From Variovorax davisae (GTDB taxonomy: Bacteria > Pseudomonadota > Gammaproteobacteria > Burkholderiales > Burkholderiaceae_C): 64,000 nucleotides of DNA. The notes under the pieces are model-generated. The model ran no database searches. It saw nothing but the letters and a program-made list of their open reading frames with translations, and was not told the origin of the DNA. The position numbers and the translations under genes are program-made. The DNA lies in the NCBI RefSeq assembly GCF_030316845.1, contig NZ_JASZYS010000003.1, positions 434,001 to 498,000 of the forward strand, written 5' to 3'. Below are positions 29,447 through 38,979 of the stretch, one piece after another; the stretch's first letter is position 1, and each line of letters opens with the position of its first letter.

Positions 29447-30487
29447 GTGGCAGCACCCAAACACAGAGCCGAACTCAAGCCATGGGCACGCGAGCGCCTG
29501 CGAGGCATCCAGAACTTGCTCTTTCCCTCGTACCTCGCGGACTTCTCGGGACTGTGCGAAGAGGGCATTCGCCGGGACGTGGAACAGAGCATTCGGCACG
29601 GCTTCGTGTCGACGCATTGCGCGACCGAGGCGGGCCTCACGTTCGATGAGGCCAAGCGCTTTGTCGAGATCGTGGCCGATGCGGCCAAGGGTCGCATCCT
29701 GGTTTCGACGACGGCCATGTTTGACACGCTCGATCGCAATGTCGAGTTCCTGAAGCATGCCGAAAAGGTGGGGTGCGACCTCGCGCTGGTCGGCTATCCG
29801 CCTTCGTACTACCCGCCGTCGCCGGACGACGTAGAGCGCGCGACTCTTCAAATGCTTGAGGCGGCCCAGGTCGGCTTCATTCTCTATCCAAGCTTCAAAT
29901 ACAACTTCGCGCGCTTCAGCGCGGGAGGCTTTCCACTCGATGTGCTGGAGCGCTTGGCGCGCCACCAGCGCGTGGTCGCGGTGCTGTGCGCGATCACCGA
30001 GCCGGCCTACGTCTCGGAATGCTTTGAGCGATGCGCGGAGCATGCCCTGGTGCAATGTCCTTGGGAGCGCTGGTTTCCCCTGGCCGTCACCCGCTATGGG
30101 CAGCAATGGGCGGGTCCCGGCGCCTACGAGATCTTTCAGTCGCCGGACGAGCCCAGGCTCGTGAACTACTTCAGGCAGCTGCTCGACGGGCAGCGCGACG
30201 AGGCGATGGAGAGCTTCTGGCGCCTGACGCCGGCGCGGCTCCTGTTCGAGAAGCAGTTTATGCCCACCCAGATGCTCGGCACCTATCACTGGCCTCAGCA
30301 GAAGTACTACCAGTGGCTGACCGGGGGCAATGGCGGCTACACGCGTCAGCCGGTCATGCGCATGCAGCAGCACGAGATGGACGAGGCGCGCAGCGCGGTT
30401 CGTGCGCTCGGGATCGTGCCGCCCGACAACGACTACGAGTTCTTCGTCGGCCGGGTGCAATACGCGCAGGGCAAACGCCCCTGGTGA
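29447..30487 (+). CDS. DapA-family (dihydrodipicolinate synthase-like) protein without the active-site lysine
   Basis: This is a 346-residue TIM-barrel protein of the DapA/NAL family. LALVGYPPSYYPPSPDDV and GFILYPSFKYN match the strand-5 and strand-6 regions, the latter keeping the Tyr. Where DapA has GIKE with the Schiff-base lysine, the sequence is VVAVLCAITEPAYV. No lysine lies there. The start is taken at a GTG (29447) because AGGAG precedes it by six bases; an in-frame ATG at 29414 is the alternative. The protein is longer than DapA, with an extended C-terminus. It probably does not run the usual aldolase chemistry. Confidence 0.75.
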   Translation: MAAPKHRAELKPWARERLRGIQNLLFPSYLADFSGLCEEGIRRDVEQSIRHGFVSTHCATEAGLTFDEAKRFVEIVADAAKGRILVSTTAMFDTLDRNVEFLKHAEKVGCDLALVGYPPSYYPPSPDDVERATLQMLEAAQVGFILYPSFKYNFARFSAGGFPLDVLERLARHQRVVAVLCAITEPAYVSECFERCAEHALVQCPWERWFPLAVTRYGQQWAGPGAYEIFQSPDEPRLVNYFRQLLDGQRDEAMESFWRLTPARLLFEKQFMPTQMLGTYHWPQQKYYQWLTGGNGGYTRQPVMRMQQHEMDEARSAVRALGIVPPDNDYEFFVGRVQYAQGKRPW

Positions 30488-30588
30488 AGCACAGCCGCAG
30501 TATTGACTTGATCCAACCAAGCTCGCCAGGCCGACGTGCGAGCGTCGAGGCGCAAGCCGCCCCCATACAACTAGGAGGAGATCGAAAG

Positions 30589-32319
30589 ATGAAAGAAGTG
30601 ACGAGGCGCGCGCGCCGTCGCAGGATCCTGTCCGCGATGGGCGCTGCAGCGCTGTGTATGCCCGCTGTGGGACAGACCCTCGGTGCCGCGTCGCCCGAAT
30701 CTTTGGGTAGCGGAGTGAAGTGGACCTTCGACGGCGAGCTGTCGCAAGGGCTGACCTGGCGAACTTCGAGGCGAAACCTCGAGCTGGTCGGACCCAGCCA
30801 CGGCGGCCTCCAGGCGACCGATCTTCAAGACGATGGCAATTTAAATTCGGATCGTGGCACCCTGGTGTCATCGCCGACCATCGCGCTCGGCACCCTAGAG
30901 GCGCAGTACAAGAACCATCGTGTGTTGCTTCGCGCGAGCTATGTTTACGACGGCGCCGTGATGGACCATTGGAATACCTGGGGGCTCGATTGGTATCCCG
31001 GGATCCTGAGGTCCGAAGTTCGTGATTCGGTTGGCAGTCGCGCGCAGTTGCTCGACGCGTACTACGCGGGCGACTTCGACCTGCAGGACGCCGGCGCCCT
31101 GGAATTCAAGCTCGGCCGGCAGACCATCATGTGGGGCGAGGCGAAGTTCCTGCCAGGCGGCATCAACATGTTCAACCCGATCCAGTCCTGGAAGAGCCAC
31201 GCGGCAGGCGTCTCGCTCAAGGAACTGGTGCTGCCGGTCGCCTCGGCTGGTGCGACCTGGCAGCTCAATCCGACCGTGAGCTTCCAGGGCTTCTACCAGC
31301 TCGAAAAGCTGAGGTTCGAATACGACCCCGTCGGCACCTTCTTCAGCGACAACGACATTCTGGGCGCGGGTGCCGGCACGGTCGGAGTCGTGCCGGGCGC
31401 GCCGCCACTGTTTCGCGGCCCGGATCCGAAGTCCAAGACCGGTGGGCAATACGGCCTGGCGAGCTTTCTGAATCTGGAAGGTGTCAACCTGGGCTTCTAT
31501 TTTCAGAACCTGCAGCAGCGCGCGGCCAAAGTCAGCGGCCTGGGTCTCAACGGGCAGACCAGCTATTTCTGGGAATTCCCCGATGACGTCAAGACGCTCG
31601 GCACGAGCTTCAGCACCGGGCTCGGCTCGGCCGCCTTCACCGGCGAGCTCGCTTACCGCCACGACGTGCCGATCGGCCTCGACCCCAACGCGGTCGGCGC
31701 CGCGCGGACCAATGCCGCGCTGTGTGGTGCGATCCTGGGGGCGCCCTCGAACTGCGGCGTGGACTTCGGCGCCGCGCCCTTCAACATTCCGGTGCCGCCG
31801 CTCGCGTCGACGCCGCTGCGGGCGCAGGCCAATGGCTATGTGCAGGGCTGGACGCGGGTCGACCAGTGGGCGCTCAACCTGGGGCTCACCCAGGCGATGA
31901 CCGGCAGTGACTTCCTGCCACGCCTGCTGGGCGCCAACGGGGGCCTGGTCGCGATCGAAGCTAACGCGATCCATTCAGGGATGCCGAACCAGTTCGTGCT
32001 GCCCACGGCGGTGAAGGGGGCCTGGACCGGGTCGGTCATCGCGCAAGCCGCCGTCGACTACTTCCGGGTGGGCGGTTCGAGCATCACGGTCACTCCGCGG
32101 CTCGTGCTGCAGACCTGGGTGTTCGGTGACGACCCGACGCAGGCGCCGTTCTTCAAGGGCCGCCTGAACGCGACGGCCGCGGTGCAGTTGCGCCACGAGC
32201 AGAAGCCGGACTGGACCCTCGAGTTCGCCTACACCAACATCTCCGATCACACCAGCCGGGGCAATCTCGTGCTGAGCGACCGGGACTATTTTTCGATGCT
32301 TGCCAAGTGGGCGTTCTGA
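30589..32319 (+). CDS. DUF1302 outer-membrane beta-barrel protein 1
   Basis: This is a 576-residue DUF1302 protein. An Arg-rich start and hydrophobic stretch (ILSAMGAAALCMPAVGQ) form a signal peptide. The mature part is rich in alternating beta strands and contains the family blocks DGAVMDHWNTW, KLGRQTIMWGEAKFLPGG and NMFNPIQSW. It ends in an aromatic residue (MLAKWAF), as outer-membrane barrels do. AGGAGGAG precedes the ATG. It probably serves as the outer-membrane pore of the transport module that continues with DUF1329, YCF48 and MMPL genes. Confidence 0.85.
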   Translation: MKEVTRRARRRRILSAMGAAALCMPAVGQTLGAASPESLGSGVKWTFDGELSQGLTWRTSRRNLELVGPSHGGLQATDLQDDGNLNSDRGTLVSSPTIALGTLEAQYKNHRVLLRASYVYDGAVMDHWNTWGLDWYPGILRSEVRDSVGSRAQLLDAYYAGDFDLQDAGALEFKLGRQTIMWGEAKFLPGGINMFNPIQSWKSHAAGVSLKELVLPVASAGATWQLNPTVSFQGFYQLEKLRFEYDPVGTFFSDNDILGAGAGTVGVVPGAPPLFRGPDPKSKTGGQYGLASFLNLEGVNLGFYFQNLQQRAAKVSGLGLNGQTSYFWEFPDDVKTLGTSFSTGLGSAAFTGELAYRHDVPIGLDPNAVGAARTNAALCGAILGAPSNCGVDFGAAPFNIPVPPLASTPLRAQANGYVQGWTRVDQWALNLGLTQAMTGSDFLPRLLGANGGLVAIEANAIHSGMPNQFVLPTAVKGAWTGSVIAQAAVDYFRVGGSSITVTPRLVLQTWVFGDDPTQAPFFKGRLNATAAVQLRHEQKPDWTLEFAYTNISDHTSRGNLVLSDRDYFSMLAKWAF

Positions 32320-32345
32320 GCAGAGACAACAGAAGGAGCAACAAG

Positions 32346-33740
32346 ATGAACATCAGTGCAGGCAAGCCATGTGCGGCCAACTTTGCCAGGGCGCTGGCTG
32401 CGCCCGTGACCCTGCTGGCCATGGTGGCTGCGGCGGTCGTGTCCAGTCCCTCGATGGCGGCGCCGCAGGACGCTCGTCTCGATACCGCCACGGTGACGCC
32501 GGTGGGCGCTGAGCGCAAGGGCAACAGCGCCGGAACCATCCCGGCGTGGGAGCCACTCACCGGCGTGCCCGCGGGCCTCACGGGCGTGATCGCCGGCGTC
32601 CACTATCCGGATCCCTTCGCGGCCGACAAGCCGATCGCGACCATCACCGCCGCCAACATTGAGCAATACAAGGACCGTCTCACGGCCGGCCAGATCGCGC
32701 TCCTCAAGCGCGGCGATGCGGAGAAGATGCTGGTGTATCCGACGCATCGGTCCTGCGCGTACCCGGACTCGAGCTACAAGAAGACGGCGGAGAACGTCGG
32801 CAAGGCCAAGCTGTCTGCCGATGGCAACGCCTTGTCGGGGGCCGTGGGCGGATTTCCGTTTCCGTTCCCGGAGAACGGCTGGCAGACCATGTGGAACCAC
32901 AAGACCAACTTCTACGGCGCCACGCGCTTCCGCTCGACGAACAGCGGCTTCCTGGTGAACCCGGACGGCAGCTTCGAGCCGTCCCGGCAGATCGAGGAGA
33001 TCATCTTCCCGTACCACATGGACGACAAAGGCGGCCTCGACAAATACAACTTCATGACCAAGGTGACGACCGAGGCACCGGCGCGGCGCAAGGGCAATGC
33101 GCTGCTGATTCATGACCCGCTCGATGCATCGACCAGCCAGCGGGAGGGGTGGATCTACCTCACGGCCTTGCGCCGGATGCTGCGGGGACCCGACGTGCGC
33201 CACGATGCACCGGATCCGGACTCGCAGGGGCTGCTCACGATCGACCAGCGCAACATGTTCAGCGATTCGCTGGAGCGCTACGACTGGAAGATTGCCGGCA
33301 AGGCCGAAAAATTCGTGGGCTACAACGGCTACAAGATCGTGAACGTGCCGCCCGCGGAGCGAGCGAAGGTGGTTGGCAAGACGCGCATCTCGCCGGACTA
33401 CATGCGCTATGAACTGCACCGCGTCTGGGTGATCGAGGCGACCCTCAAGCCCGGTCAACGCCACATCTATCCGAAGCGGGTGTTCTACATGGACGAGGAC
33501 AGCTGGTACATCGTCGCTGCCGACATGTATGACGCGCAGGGCAAGCTCTGGCGGACTTCCGAAACCCAGCTCGTGAACTTCTACGACCGCCCGAGTTGCC
33601 TGCCGGGCATGCGGGTGAACTATGACCTGCTCGACGACAAGTACTACGTGGAACTGTGGTCGGAGAAGTACGAGTACGACGTGCCGGAGCTCAACGCGCT
33701 GACCTTCTCCCCGGACTCACTGCGCCGGGGCCAGCGCTGA
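32346..33740 (+). CDS. DUF1329 periplasmic protein 1
   Basis: This is a 464-residue DUF1329 protein with a signal peptide ending near SPSMAA. Typical blocks are TPVGAERKGNSAGTIPAWEP, PYHMDDKGGLDKYN, LTALRRMLRGPDV and YDWKIAGKAEKFVGYNGYK. The family is predicted to have a LolA/LolB-like half-barrel that could carry a lipid-like molecule across the periplasm. AGAAGGAG supports the ATG at 32346, 27 bp after the DUF1302 gene. DUF1302 and DUF1329 genes are regularly adjacent. Confidence 0.85.
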   Translation: MNISAGKPCAANFARALAAPVTLLAMVAAAVVSSPSMAAPQDARLDTATVTPVGAERKGNSAGTIPAWEPLTGVPAGLTGVIAGVHYPDPFAADKPIATITAANIEQYKDRLTAGQIALLKRGDAEKMLVYPTHRSCAYPDSSYKKTAENVGKAKLSADGNALSGAVGGFPFPFPENGWQTMWNHKTNFYGATRFRSTNSGFLVNPDGSFEPSRQIEEIIFPYHMDDKGGLDKYNFMTKVTTEAPARRKGNALLIHDPLDASTSQREGWIYLTALRRMLRGPDVRHDAPDPDSQGLLTIDQRNMFSDSLERYDWKIAGKAEKFVGYNGYKIVNVPPAERAKVVGKTRISPDYMRYELHRVWVIEATLKPGQRHIYPKRVFYMDEDSWYIVAADMYDAQGKLWRTSETQLVNFYDRPSCLPGMRVNYDLLDDKYYVELWSEKYEYDVPELNALTFSPDSLRRGQR

Positions 33741-33792
33741 ACTCGCTACGCAGCTGAATCAAGACACGGTATAGACCGATGCGACTGGAGAC

Positions 33793-34719
33793 ATGAGTTT
33801 GAAGTGGACATATCTTGCGGCGGCCCTGTGCGCCGCCCTGGTGCCGCCGTTGAGCTTCGCGGCAGCCTCCCCGGAGGCTTCCCCGGTGGATCAGCTGCTG
33901 ATCGGCGCCGCACGCGCCGGTGACAGCGTCGTTGCCGTCGGCGAGTGGGGCACCGTCCTGCGCTCGGTGGATGCGGGCCGTCATTGGCGCGCAGCGACCG
34001 TCCCGACCGACGAGACGCTGACGGACGTGTACTTTGCGGACGCCGTTCACGGCTGGGCGGTGGGCCACCACGGCGCCATCCTGGCGACCGAAGACGGCGG
34101 GCAGCAGTGGGCCGACCGGCGCCTGGTCGATCGATCCGTCGACCCGCTTCTGGGGGTGTACTTCTTCGACGGCACGCATGGGTTTGCAGTGGGGGCCTTC
34201 GGCACGCTGCTCGAGTCCGTCGATGGCGGCAGGACCTTCCAGCGTCGCGACATCGGCCAGGGCGACGGCCATCTCAAGGCGGTCGCCGGCAACGCGGCGG
34301 GCGAGCTCTACATTGCGAGCGAGGAGGGCGTGATCTTCCGGTCCGCCGATCGTGGCAGGAGCTTCGAGCGCGCGCAGACCGGGTACCGGGGTTCCTTCTG
34401 GGGGCTCGCGCTGCTCCCTGGCGCGGTGCTGGCCTACGGCATGCGCGGCACGGTGTACCGTTCCGAGGACGGCGGGCACAGTTGGGCATCGGTTCCGACC
34501 GGCAGTCAGTCTGGACTGAGTGCCGCCTGCGTCTTCGACGCACGCAGGGTGGTCATTGCAGGGGCAGAGGGAACGGTCCTCGAAAGCCGCGACGCGGGCA
34601 GGAGTTTTGCCCCCGCCGAGCGCTCCGACCACGCAGCGATCACGGCCTTGGCCTGCCTGCGCGGTGGCGCCCTGCTGATCGGCCGCGCGCCGCCGACGAT
34701 GCACGAGGTGGCGCGATGA
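33793..34719 (+). CDS. YCF48-like beta-propeller protein 1
   Basis: This is a 308-residue secreted beta-propeller. After a signal peptide (LAAALCAALVPPLSFAAA) come at least six YCF48/BNR-type repeats of the form G-x-x-G-x-(V/I)-x-x-S-x-D-x-G-(R/H)-x-W/F, e.g. GEWGTVLRSVDAGRHW, GHHGAILATEDGGQQW and GMRGTVYRSEDGGHSW. The plant and cyanobacterial relatives are assembly factors. Here the gene ends in an ATGA overlap with the MMPL gene, so the protein is probably an accessory of that transporter. Confidence 0.82.
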   Translation: MSLKWTYLAAALCAALVPPLSFAAASPEASPVDQLLIGAARAGDSVVAVGEWGTVLRSVDAGRHWRAATVPTDETLTDVYFADAVHGWAVGHHGAILATEDGGQQWADRRLVDRSVDPLLGVYFFDGTHGFAVGAFGTLLESVDGGRTFQRRDIGQGDGHLKAVAGNAAGELYIASEEGVIFRSADRGRSFERAQTGYRGSFWGLALLPGAVLAYGMRGTVYRSEDGGHSWASVPTGSQSGLSAACVFDARRVVIAGAEGTVLESRDAGRSFAPAERSDHAAITALACLRGGALLIGRAPPTMHEVAR

Positions 34720-37124
34720 CGCGCTGGCTCGAAGCCCTGGTGTTCGGCCACCGGCGCACCTGGCTGGCGCTGTGGGCCCTCATCACCTTGATGGCCCTGG
34801 CCGCGACTTCGCGGCTCTACATCGACGGCAGCTTCGCGAAGCAGGTGCCCTTGGAGCATCCCTACATCCGGACGCTGTTCAAGCACGAGGCCTTCATCGC
34901 CGGGCCCAACCAGGTCACGATCGGGTTGCGCGCCAAGAACGGAACGATCTACTCGCCCGAATTCCTCGCCACGCTGCGCAAGGCGACGGACGACGTCTTC
35001 TTCCTGCCAGGCGTCAACCGCACGACGTTGCGCTCCCTGTGGACGCCCAATGTGCGCTACACCATCAGCGTCGAGGGCGGTCTCGAGGCCAATCCGGTGA
35101 TTCCACCGGCCTACACGCCGACGTCGGTGGGGGTGGAGTTGGTGCGCCGCAACGTGCTGCGTGCCGACCTGATCGGCAGCCTGGTTTCGCGCGATGCCAG
35201 CGCCACATTGATCGTGGCCGAATTGCGAGACAAGGATCCGCAGACAGGCCTGCCGGTGGACTACGTCGATACCGCCCGCAGGCTGGAAGAGATTCGCGCG
35301 CGCTACGCGAAGGCCGACGTCGATGTCCACATCATCGGCTACGCGCCGTTGGTCGGGGCGATCGTCTCCGGCGGGCAGATGGTGCTGCTCTTCTTCGGCG
35401 TCAGCGTTCTCGTGACCCTCGCGCTGGTGCGCTGGTACGCGGGCGCGTGGAAACCCACGCTGATGCTGCTGCTGACCTCGGCATCGACGGTCATCTGGCA
35501 GCTCGGCCTCACGGGCTTGGTGGGGGGCGGGCTGAATCCGCTGTCGGCGATCGTCCCTTTCCTGATCTTCGCGATCTCTGTGAGCCACGGCATCCAGGTC
35601 GTCAGCATGCAGCTCGAGGGCTTGCGCGAAGGGCTCGAGGCCGTGCAGGCATCGCGCCGTGCCTTCCGCCAGCTCTGGGCACCGGGCATGTCGGCGCTCG
35701 CGGCCAACGTGGTCGGATTCGGCACGCTGTTGCTGATCCCGGTCGGCGTCATTCGCGATATCGCGCTCATGGCCATTCTGGGACTGGCAGCCGTCAGCAT
35801 CTGCAAGCTCACGACGCTGCCGCTGTTGTTGACCTGGGTGCGCAGCGCACCCACGCGCCCCGATGCGTTGCGCGAAGGCAGCGCCGGTGGGGGCGGACGG
35901 CTGTGGCGCGCGCTGGCCAGGACCGCCAACCCGCGCGTTGCGGCGGGCGTGGTGGCCTTTGCCGTGCTGCTCGGCGCCGGCGCCTTTTTCGTTGCGCAGC
36001 ATCGGATCGTCGGCGACACGCAGGAAGGTGCCTCCGAACTCCGCTCGGATTCCACCTACAACGCGGACGTGCGGGCGATCGTCTCAAGATTCGACCTTTC
36101 GTCCGACGTGCTGGTGGTCGTCGCCACGGGAAAGACCGACGCCTGCCTGGACTACGACACGATGCGTCATCTCGACCGCATGGCCGCGACCCTGAGCGCG
36201 ACACCCGGGGTCCGATCGGTCGTGAGTCTTGCGTCGGCGGTGAAGGGGCTCAATGCGGCATGGGCCGAGGGCAATCCGAAGCACTATGCGCTGCAGCGTG
36301 GCGAGGGCCTTCTGGCGCTGTCGGTCGACTACGTGCCCGCCGGCACCGGCCTGCGCAGCCTCGACTGCAAGGTGATGCCGATCTACGTCTTCGCCAGCGA
36401 CCACAAGGCCGAAACCATCACGCGGCTGATCGATACGGTGAAGACTTTCGCGCATGAGCATCCCGGGCCGCTGCAATTCGAACTCGCCGCCGGGCCATTG
36501 GGCGTGTCTGCGGCGGTCAACGAGACCGTGGTTTCTGCACAATGGTCCATGCTGCTGTGGGTCTTCCTGTCCGTCGCGGTGGTGAGCTGGCTTGGATTGC
36601 AGCGGTCGTGGCGCGCCACGGTCGTGGTGTTGCTTCCCCTGGTCCTCGTCACCGTGCTTGCCGATGCCTTGATGGTGGTGCTCGACATCGGCCTGAAGGT
36701 GGCCACCCTGCCCGTGGCGGCGCTGGGCGTCGGCATCGGCGTGGACTACGGCGTCTACATCTTCTCTCGCTTCCAGCAGGCGCGCAGCGAAGAGGGGCTG
36801 GCCTTCCTTCCGGCCTATCAGAAGGCCTTGAGCGAAACGGGGCGCGCGGTGATCTTCACGGGCGCGACACTCTCGATCAGCGTGGCGACCTGGGCTTTCT
36901 CCCCTCTACGCTACCAGGCGGATTTGGGCATCATGCTCACCGTGATGTTCGTCTTCAGCATGCTCGGTGCGATCGTCGTGAGCCCAGCGCTTGCGCGCTT
37001 TCTCTATTGGCGTGAGGCTGGCGCGAACCCCTCGTTCCGCGACGACGAAGGATCGTCCGTTGACAGTGCGTCGGCCGCCCGGGCGATGGAGCCGCTTTCG
37101 CGCACGGAGGCCCGCCATGCATGA
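34716..37124 (+). CDS. MMPL/RND-family transporter 1
   Basis: This 802-residue inner-membrane transporter has two similar halves, each with one helix, a periplasmic domain and a block of five to six helices. The second half has GVGIGVDYGVYIFSRF with the acidic residue expected for proton coupling; the first has IFAISVSHGIQVV. MMPL proteins move lipids and other hydrophobic molecules. It overlaps the YCF48 gene by four bases. It has the same length as the MMPL protein at 59481, which sits in an identical gene order. Confidence 0.9.
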   Translation: MTRWLEALVFGHRRTWLALWALITLMALAATSRLYIDGSFAKQVPLEHPYIRTLFKHEAFIAGPNQVTIGLRAKNGTIYSPEFLATLRKATDDVFFLPGVNRTTLRSLWTPNVRYTISVEGGLEANPVIPPAYTPTSVGVELVRRNVLRADLIGSLVSRDASATLIVAELRDKDPQTGLPVDYVDTARRLEEIRARYAKADVDVHIIGYAPLVGAIVSGGQMVLLFFGVSVLVTLALVRWYAGAWKPTLMLLLTSASTVIWQLGLTGLVGGGLNPLSAIVPFLIFAISVSHGIQVVSMQLEGLREGLEAVQASRRAFRQLWAPGMSALAANVVGFGTLLLIPVGVIRDIALMAILGLAAVSICKLTTLPLLLTWVRSAPTRPDALREGSAGGGGRLWRALARTANPRVAAGVVAFAVLLGAGAFFVAQHRIVGDTQEGASELRSDSTYNADVRAIVSRFDLSSDVLVVVATGKTDACLDYDTMRHLDRMAATLSATPGVRSVVSLASAVKGLNAAWAEGNPKHYALQRGEGLLALSVDYVPAGTGLRSLDCKVMPIYVFASDHKAETITRLIDTVKTFAHEHPGPLQFELAAGPLGVSAAVNETVVSAQWSMLLWVFLSVAVVSWLGLQRSWRATVVVLLPLVLVTVLADALMVVLDIGLKVATLPVAALGVGIGVDYGVYIFSRFQQARSEEGLAFLPAYQKALSETGRAVIFTGATLSISVATWAFSPLRYQADLGIMLTVMFVFSMLGAIVVSPALARFLYWREAGANPSFRDDEGSSVDSASAARAMEPLSRTEARHA

Positions 37125-37134
37125 GGAGGACGGC

Positions 37135-37908
37135 ATGAGCACGCCCCAAACCCTGCTCGACCGGCTCGTGGCGGCCAGGCGGGAGCATCGACAGATCGAT
37201 GATCTTTCCGCCGACGAGCTTCCGGCCTCGCTCGATGCCGCCTACGCTATCGCGGATCGGTTGGTCGCCGCCATGAGCTGGCGCGCCGCTGGCTACAAGG
37301 TCGGCGCGAATACGCAGCGCGCACAGCGAATGCTGGGCCTTGACGAACCCTTGTCTGGCCGGGTGCTCGCACACAGCCTCTGGTCCGGCCGCGCCACTTA
37401 CCGGACCTTCGGCCAGCGCCCGGACATCGAAGCTGAACTGGTGCTGCGCCTGGCGCGCGCTCTTCCGGATCCCCAGGCGATGACCGACGCCGAACTGCGT
37501 GACGCCATCGACTGCGTGATGCTGGGCGCCGAGATCAATCAACCGAGCTATCGCGACGCGATCGCGCTCGGCGGCGCGGCGATCGTCGCGGACAACGGCG
37601 CGCACGCCGGCCTGCTGCTGGGCCGCCCGCGACCGGTCGCGCAGCTGGATTCATTGGTGGGGATATCGGCATCGCTCCATGCTGACGGGGTGCGGATCGC
37701 AAGCCGCTCGGCCGTCGACGCGGGTGTCGCGCCGCTCGCTGCCCTGCGCTGGCTCGCGAACGACCGGGCCCGTCGTGGATCGCCGTTGTGCGCGGGCGAA
37801 GTGGTCGCCACGGGTGCCATCGCCATGGGCGCGTCGTTCCAGGCGCGCCAGCGGATCGAGGTATCGCTCGATGAGGGCGTGGAACTGGTCATCGATCTTT
37901 CAAGTTGA
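37135..37908 (+). CDS. 2-keto-4-pentenoate hydratase/oxalocrotonate decarboxylase family
   Basis: This is a 257-residue enzyme of the MhpD/DmpH type in the FAH superfamily. It hydrates or decarboxylates unsaturated 2-oxo acids from ring cleavage. GYKVGANTQRAQRMLGLDEP, EAELVLRLAR, AEINQPSY and AIAMGASFQAR match the family pattern, with metal-binding acidic residues in EAELV. GAGGAGGA at 37123-37130 fixes the ATG at 37135. It directly follows the MMPL gene and precedes the NicX-type gene. Confidence 0.85.
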   Translation: MSTPQTLLDRLVAARREHRQIDDLSADELPASLDAAYAIADRLVAAMSWRAAGYKVGANTQRAQRMLGLDEPLSGRVLAHSLWSGRATYRTFGQRPDIEAELVLRLARALPDPQAMTDAELRDAIDCVMLGAEINQPSYRDAIALGGAAIVADNGAHAGLLLGRPRPVAQLDSLVGISASLHADGVRIASRSAVDAGVAPLAALRWLANDRARRGSPLCAGEVVATGAIAMGASFQARQRIEVSLDEGVELVIDLSS

Positions 37909-37932
37909 ACGAAACAAGAAGAGGTACACGAC

Positions 37933-38979
37933 ATGTTGTCAGAACGCATTGAAGGCAAGTGGATCGACGCCTTCGTCCACAGCTTCGCGCTGTGTCAGGT
38001 CAAGGCCGGCGACGCTGTGGCCATCTTGTCCGAGACGCAGTCCCGGCAGGTCAATGTCCACTTGGCCGAGCTCGCGCTGCTGCGCATCGGCGCGCGGCCG
38101 TTTCACGTGGTGCTGCCGACGCCCCCGCAGAACGCGCCAGTCCCGGTGCGGTCGACGGGCTCGTCGTTTGCGATCGGCGAGCTGACCCCCGTCATCCACG
38201 CGCTGAGCGCATGCAGCTTCGTCGCCGATCTGACGGTGGAAGGCCTGATGCACTCCAAGGAGTTTCCGGTGATCCGGCAGGCGGGGACCCGAGTGCTCTA
38301 CATCAGCAATGAGCATCCCGAGGCGCTGGAACGGCTGGTCGCCGATGCGTCGATGAAGGGGCGAATCCGGGCGGGCCGAGAACTGTTGCTTGCCGCCAAG
38401 TCGATGCATGTGCGGTCCGACGCGGGTTCCGACCTGCGCATCGACATGCGCGACGCCATGGTCGGTGGCAACGTCGGGTTCTGCGACGAGCCCGGCCAGC
38501 TCGCGACCTGGCCGGGCGGAATCTGCAGTTGCTTCCCGGCGGCGGGCGCCGTCAACGGCGTTCTCGTGCTCGACGAGGGCGACATCAACCTGACCTTCAA
38601 GCGCTATCTGGAGCGACCGGTCACCCTGGTGATCGAGAACGACTTCGTCCAGGAAATCCGGGGCACCGGCCTCGATGCCGATCTGATGCGCAGCTATTTC
38701 GCGGCGTGGGGCGATCGCAATGCGTATGGCGTTTCGCACGTGGGCTGGGGCATGAACCCTGCGGCACGCTGGGAGTCCCTGGTCATGTATGACAAGGGCG
38801 ACACCAACGGCACCGAGCAGCGCGCCTACGCCGGCAATTTCCTGTATTCGACCGGTGCCAATCCGCGTGCCGGACGCCACACGCTCGGCCACTTCGATCT
38901 GCCGGTACGCAACTGCGACATTCATGTCGACGACCAGTGTGTCGTTCGTCGCGGGGAGCTCCAAAGTGAATTGTTCTGA
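37933..38979 (+). CDS. NicX-type 2,5-dihydroxypyridine 5,6-dioxygenase family
   Basis: This is a 348-residue member of the family of NicX, the iron dioxygenase that opens 2,5-dihydroxypyridine to N-formylmaleamate (M29-aminopeptidase-like fold). The C-terminal two thirds follow NicX closely from memory: SMHVRSDAGSDLR, CDEPGQ, YGVSHVGWGMNPAARW, AYAGNFLYSTG and GHFDLPVRNCDI. These retain the Glu, His and His/Asp expected to bind iron. The N-terminal part is more divergent. The next gene is an alpha/beta hydrolase, the position NicD has in pathway logic. The real substrate may be a related heterocycle. Confidence 0.78.
   Translation: MLSERIEGKWIDAFVHSFALCQVKAGDAVAILSETQSRQVNVHLAELALLRIGARPFHVVLPTPPQNAPVPVRSTGSSFAIGELTPVIHALSACSFVADLTVEGLMHSKEFPVIRQAGTRVLYISNEHPEALERLVADASMKGRIRAGRELLLAAKSMHVRSDAGSDLRIDMRDAMVGGNVGFCDEPGQLATWPGGICSCFPAAGAVNGVLVLDEGDINLTFKRYLERPVTLVIENDFVQEIRGTGLDADLMRSYFAAWGDRNAYGVSHVGWGMNPAARWESLVMYDKGDTNGTEQRAYAGNFLYSTGANPRAGRHTLGHFDLPVRNCDIHVDDQCVVRRGELQSELF

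Noticed and set aside
29099..30871. 590-codon minus-strand frame opposite GMC, DapA-like and DUF1302 genes
   Set aside because: It spans three real plus-strand genes and the gaps between them; no domain or start signal. The 698-codon minus-strand frame at 27360-29456 is rejected for the same reason.
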